Below are positions 5,420 through 6,885 of a stretch of 6,885 bases of DNA, in pieces. The position numbers and the translations under genes are program-made. The stretch comes from Alphaproteobacteria bacterium. GTDB lineage: Bacteria; Pseudomonadota; Alphaproteobacteria; JABAAW01. A model generated the notes under the pieces. That model was not told the DNA's origin. It made no database searches and saw nothing but the letters and a program-made list of their open reading frames with translations. The stretch lies in assembly GCA_014238625.1 (NCBI GenBank), contig JABAAS010000043.1, positions 2,285 to 9,169 on the forward strand, read 5' to 3'. Every line of letters starts with the position of its first letter. Positions within the stretch are counted from its first letter, which is position 1.

Positions 5420-6499
5420 ATGAACGATCGACTTAAAGACTTGCGTTATTGGCTGCAGGAGAATTTATTTTTCTCCTATAAGAATAGCATATTGAGCGTT
5501 ATAGCTGGTTTATTTTTACTTTGGTTAATAGTTCAGCTTGTGAATTGGTTTTTTTTGCAAGCGGTATGGATTGGCACGATCGAGGATTGCCGTATTCATC
5601 AAGAAGGAGCTTGCTGGCCTTTTGTGCAGGTACGCGCGTCGCAGTTTCTCTATGGTTTTTATCCTTCTGATGAGCGTTGGCGTGTAAATCTTATATTGTT
5701 TGTATTTTTTGCTGGTATCGGTCTTTTAGTCTACGAGCGCACGCCGCATCGAGGGAAGATAGTATTTTTCATGCTCTGCGTATTTCCGATATTGTCTTGG
5801 TTAGTGCTACGAGGCGGTGTTTTATGGCTAACGGATGTCCCTACTGGTCGTTGGGGTGGCTTTATGCTTACTTTAGTTTTAGCGAGCGTTAGCATAGTTA
5901 GCTCACTGCCGCTTGGTATTTTGTTGGCTTTGGGTCGTCGAGCTAATACATTGCCTTTTGTTAAGGCCTTCTGCATAGTTTTCATAGAGTTTTGGCGAGG
6001 AGTTCCAGTTATCACGGTTTTATTTGCGACGGCTTTCATGCTTCCGTTATTTATGCCGGCTTCTGTAAATTTCGACCAGCTTTTACGAGCGATGGTAGGT
6101 TTTATTTTATTTTCGTCTGCTTATATGGCGGAGATTGTGCGTGGTGGACTAGAGGGTCTTCGGCGTGGACAATATGAGGCGTCGGAGGCTTTGGGAATGT
6201 CATACTGGCAGAGTCGGATTCGAGTTATTTTACCGCAAGCATTAAAGTTGATGATACCTGGGATTCTTTTGACGATCATCGGTCTTTTTAAGGACACGAC
6301 TTTAGTTTTGATCATAGGTTTGCTGGACTTTCTGGGCATGATTCAAGCAGGTATAGCGGATCCGCGCTGGGGTTCTCCGAATGTTCCATTCACGGGTTAT
6401 GCATTTGCGGCGCTAGTTTATTTTTGTTTTTGCTATAGCATGTCGCTTTACGCGCGCTACATTGAGCGTAAGTTCAGCGAAGGTCGTGAGCGTCGCTAG
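5420..6499 (+). CDS. aapM: General L-amino acid ABC transporter, permease AapM
   Basis: AapM is the second inner-membrane permease of the transporter. It has 359 residues, slightly shorter than many AapM proteins. A first membrane helix (about 21-49) leads to a periplasmic stretch with WIGTIEDCRIHQEGACWPFV, a region typical of AapM. More helices follow and then the permease core GRWGGFMLTLVLASVSIVSSLPLGILLALGRR. FIEFWRGVPVITVLF and the EAA loop AEIVRGGLEGLRRGQ with EASEALG (253-259) and ILPQALKLMIPG match the family. LFKDTTLVLIIGLLDFLGM is the conserved end of the transmembrane domain, and the tail is basic (ERKFSEGRERR). ATG 5420 has GGAG at 5406-5409, ten bases upstream. Phe codons are strongly T-ending (24 of 32 TTT). 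Confidence 0.96.
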   Translation: MNDRLKDLRYWLQENLFFSYKNSILSVIAGLFLLWLIVQLVNWFFLQAVWIGTIEDCRIHQEGACWPFVQVRASQFLYGFYPSDERWRVNLILFVFFAGIGLLVYERTPHRGKIVFFMLCVFPILSWLVLRGGVLWLTDVPTGRWGGFMLTLVLASVSIVSSLPLGILLALGRRANTLPFVKAFCIVFIEFWRGVPVITVLFATAFMLPLFMPASVNFDQLLRAMVGFILFSSAYMAEIVRGGLEGLRRGQYEASEALGMSYWQSRIRVILPQALKLMIPGILLTIIGLFKDTTLVLIIGLLDFLGMIQAGIADPRWGSPNVPFTGYAFAALVYFCFCYSMSLYARYIERKFSEGRERR

Positions 6500-6540
6500 T
6501 ATATAGATTTTTATATTATCTAAGTAGTAGCCATAAGATA

Positions 6541-6562
6541 GGGGGTATTAGCGGGGGTATTA
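6541..6562. repeat. 12-bp-period direct repeat GGGGGTATTA before aapP
   Basis: GGGGGTATTA occurs at 6541-6550 and 6553-6562, separated by GC. It fills the middle of the 93-bp aapM-aapP gap, about 30 bases before the aapP start codon. The G-runs resemble ribosome-binding sequence but are too far from the start to serve as the Shine-Dalgarno. Confidence 0.85.
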
Positions 6563-6592
6563 ACCAATAGGATTTTAGATAGGAGCTTTAGA

Positions 6593-6885
6593 ATGACATC
6601 AGAAAAGGAAGTAAATGTTGTTGAGATATCGCAATTGCACAAGAGCTTTGGCAGTTTCACGGCGTTGAACAATGTATCCCTAGAGGTAAAGAAGGGCGAG
6701 CGAATAGTTATTTGCGGTCCTTCTGGTTCTGGTAAGTCCACATTGATTCGTTGTATCAATCGCCTAGAGGTTCCGGACAAGGGTCGGATAGTAGTAGATG
6801 GAGTTACGCTATCGGATGATGTTAAGGCGATCGAGGGTATTCGTCGTAATGTAGGAATGGTTTTCCAGCAGTTTAACCTTTTTCC
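6593..6885 (+). CDS. aapP: General L-amino acid ABC transporter, ATP-binding protein AapP, 3' end cut off
   Basis: AapP is the cytoplasmic ATPase that drives the importer by docking on the EAA loops of AapQ and AapM. The window shows the first 97 codons of an expected length of about 250. ATG 6593 has AGGAG at 6581-6585, seven bases upstream, so the start is secure. Visible landmarks of a polar amino acid ABC ATPase are the aromatic F19 (A-loop), the Walker A motif GPSGSGKST (42-50), IRCINRLEVPDKGRI, and the Q-loop VFQQFNLFP with Q92. The signature motif, Walker B and H-loop lie beyond the edge. It begins 93 bp after aapM, and this spacer contains a tandem repeat. Confidence 0.96.
   Translation, partial: MTSEKEVNVVEISQLHKSFGSFTALNNVSLEVKKGERIVICGPSGSGKSTLIRCINRLEVPDKGRIVVDGVTLSDDVKAIEGIRRNVGMVFQQFNLF

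Noticed and set aside
5731..6039. Minus-strand open frames within aapM (5731-6039, 6121-6339) and aapP (6520-6780)
   Set aside because: They are antisense shadows of well-supported transporter genes, with no domain signal of their own.
6504..6522. Hairpin TAGAT/ATCTA after aapM as a terminator
   Set aside because: The stem is only five AT-rich pairs with a nine-base loop and no following T-run, and aapP continues the operon.

Overview
The window carries seven protein-coding genes, two of them cut by the edges, and looks like chromosomal DNA of an alphaproteobacterium. The main reason is the aapJ-aapQ-aapM-aapP gene order, the general L-amino acid ABC transporter best known from Rhizobium and its relatives. 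GC content is moderate (about 45% by eye), lower than in typical rhizobia. No species can be named from this alone.

Layout. 1-573 (+): 3' part of a DedA-like VTT/TVP38 membrane protein gene. 569-645: array of about four and a half 14-bp tandem repeats. 686-1522 (+): truA (tRNA pseudouridine synthase) from a TTG start that lies inside a short direct repeat. 1537-1578: a duplicated hairpin, probably the truA terminator, facing a convergent gene. 1596-2387 (-): secreted spondin-domain protein with an unusually long, repeat-rich N-terminal region. 2388-2798: T-rich divergent intergenic region with the likely aapJ promoter. 2799-3890 (+): aapJ, periplasmic binding protein. 3891-4204: 314-bp gap with a strong stem-loop just after aapJ. 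4205-5404 and 5420-6499 (+): the two permeases aapQ and aapM. 6593 to the right edge (+): start of aapP, the ATPase.

How the genes work together. AapJ binds L-amino acids in the periplasm, AapQ and AapM form the inner-membrane channel, and AapP powers uptake by ATP hydrolysis. The stem-loop after aapJ fits the common arrangement in which the binding protein is made in excess over the membrane parts. TruA, the VTT protein and the spondin protein have no evident functional link to the transporter or to each other.

Two features cut across the genes. First, nearly every non-coding gap, and the 5' end of the spondin gene, contains short tandem duplications with units of 9-16 bp and different sequences. 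Second, the + strand is rich in T and G whichever way the genes point: Phe is TTT in 24 of 32 codons of aapM (+) but TTC in 14 of 17 codons of the spondin gene (-). This is what replication-strand bias would produce. I saw no RNA gene, CRISPR array, insertion sequence or defence module, and no convincing new multi-gene system. The odd material is the repeats and the spondin protein.
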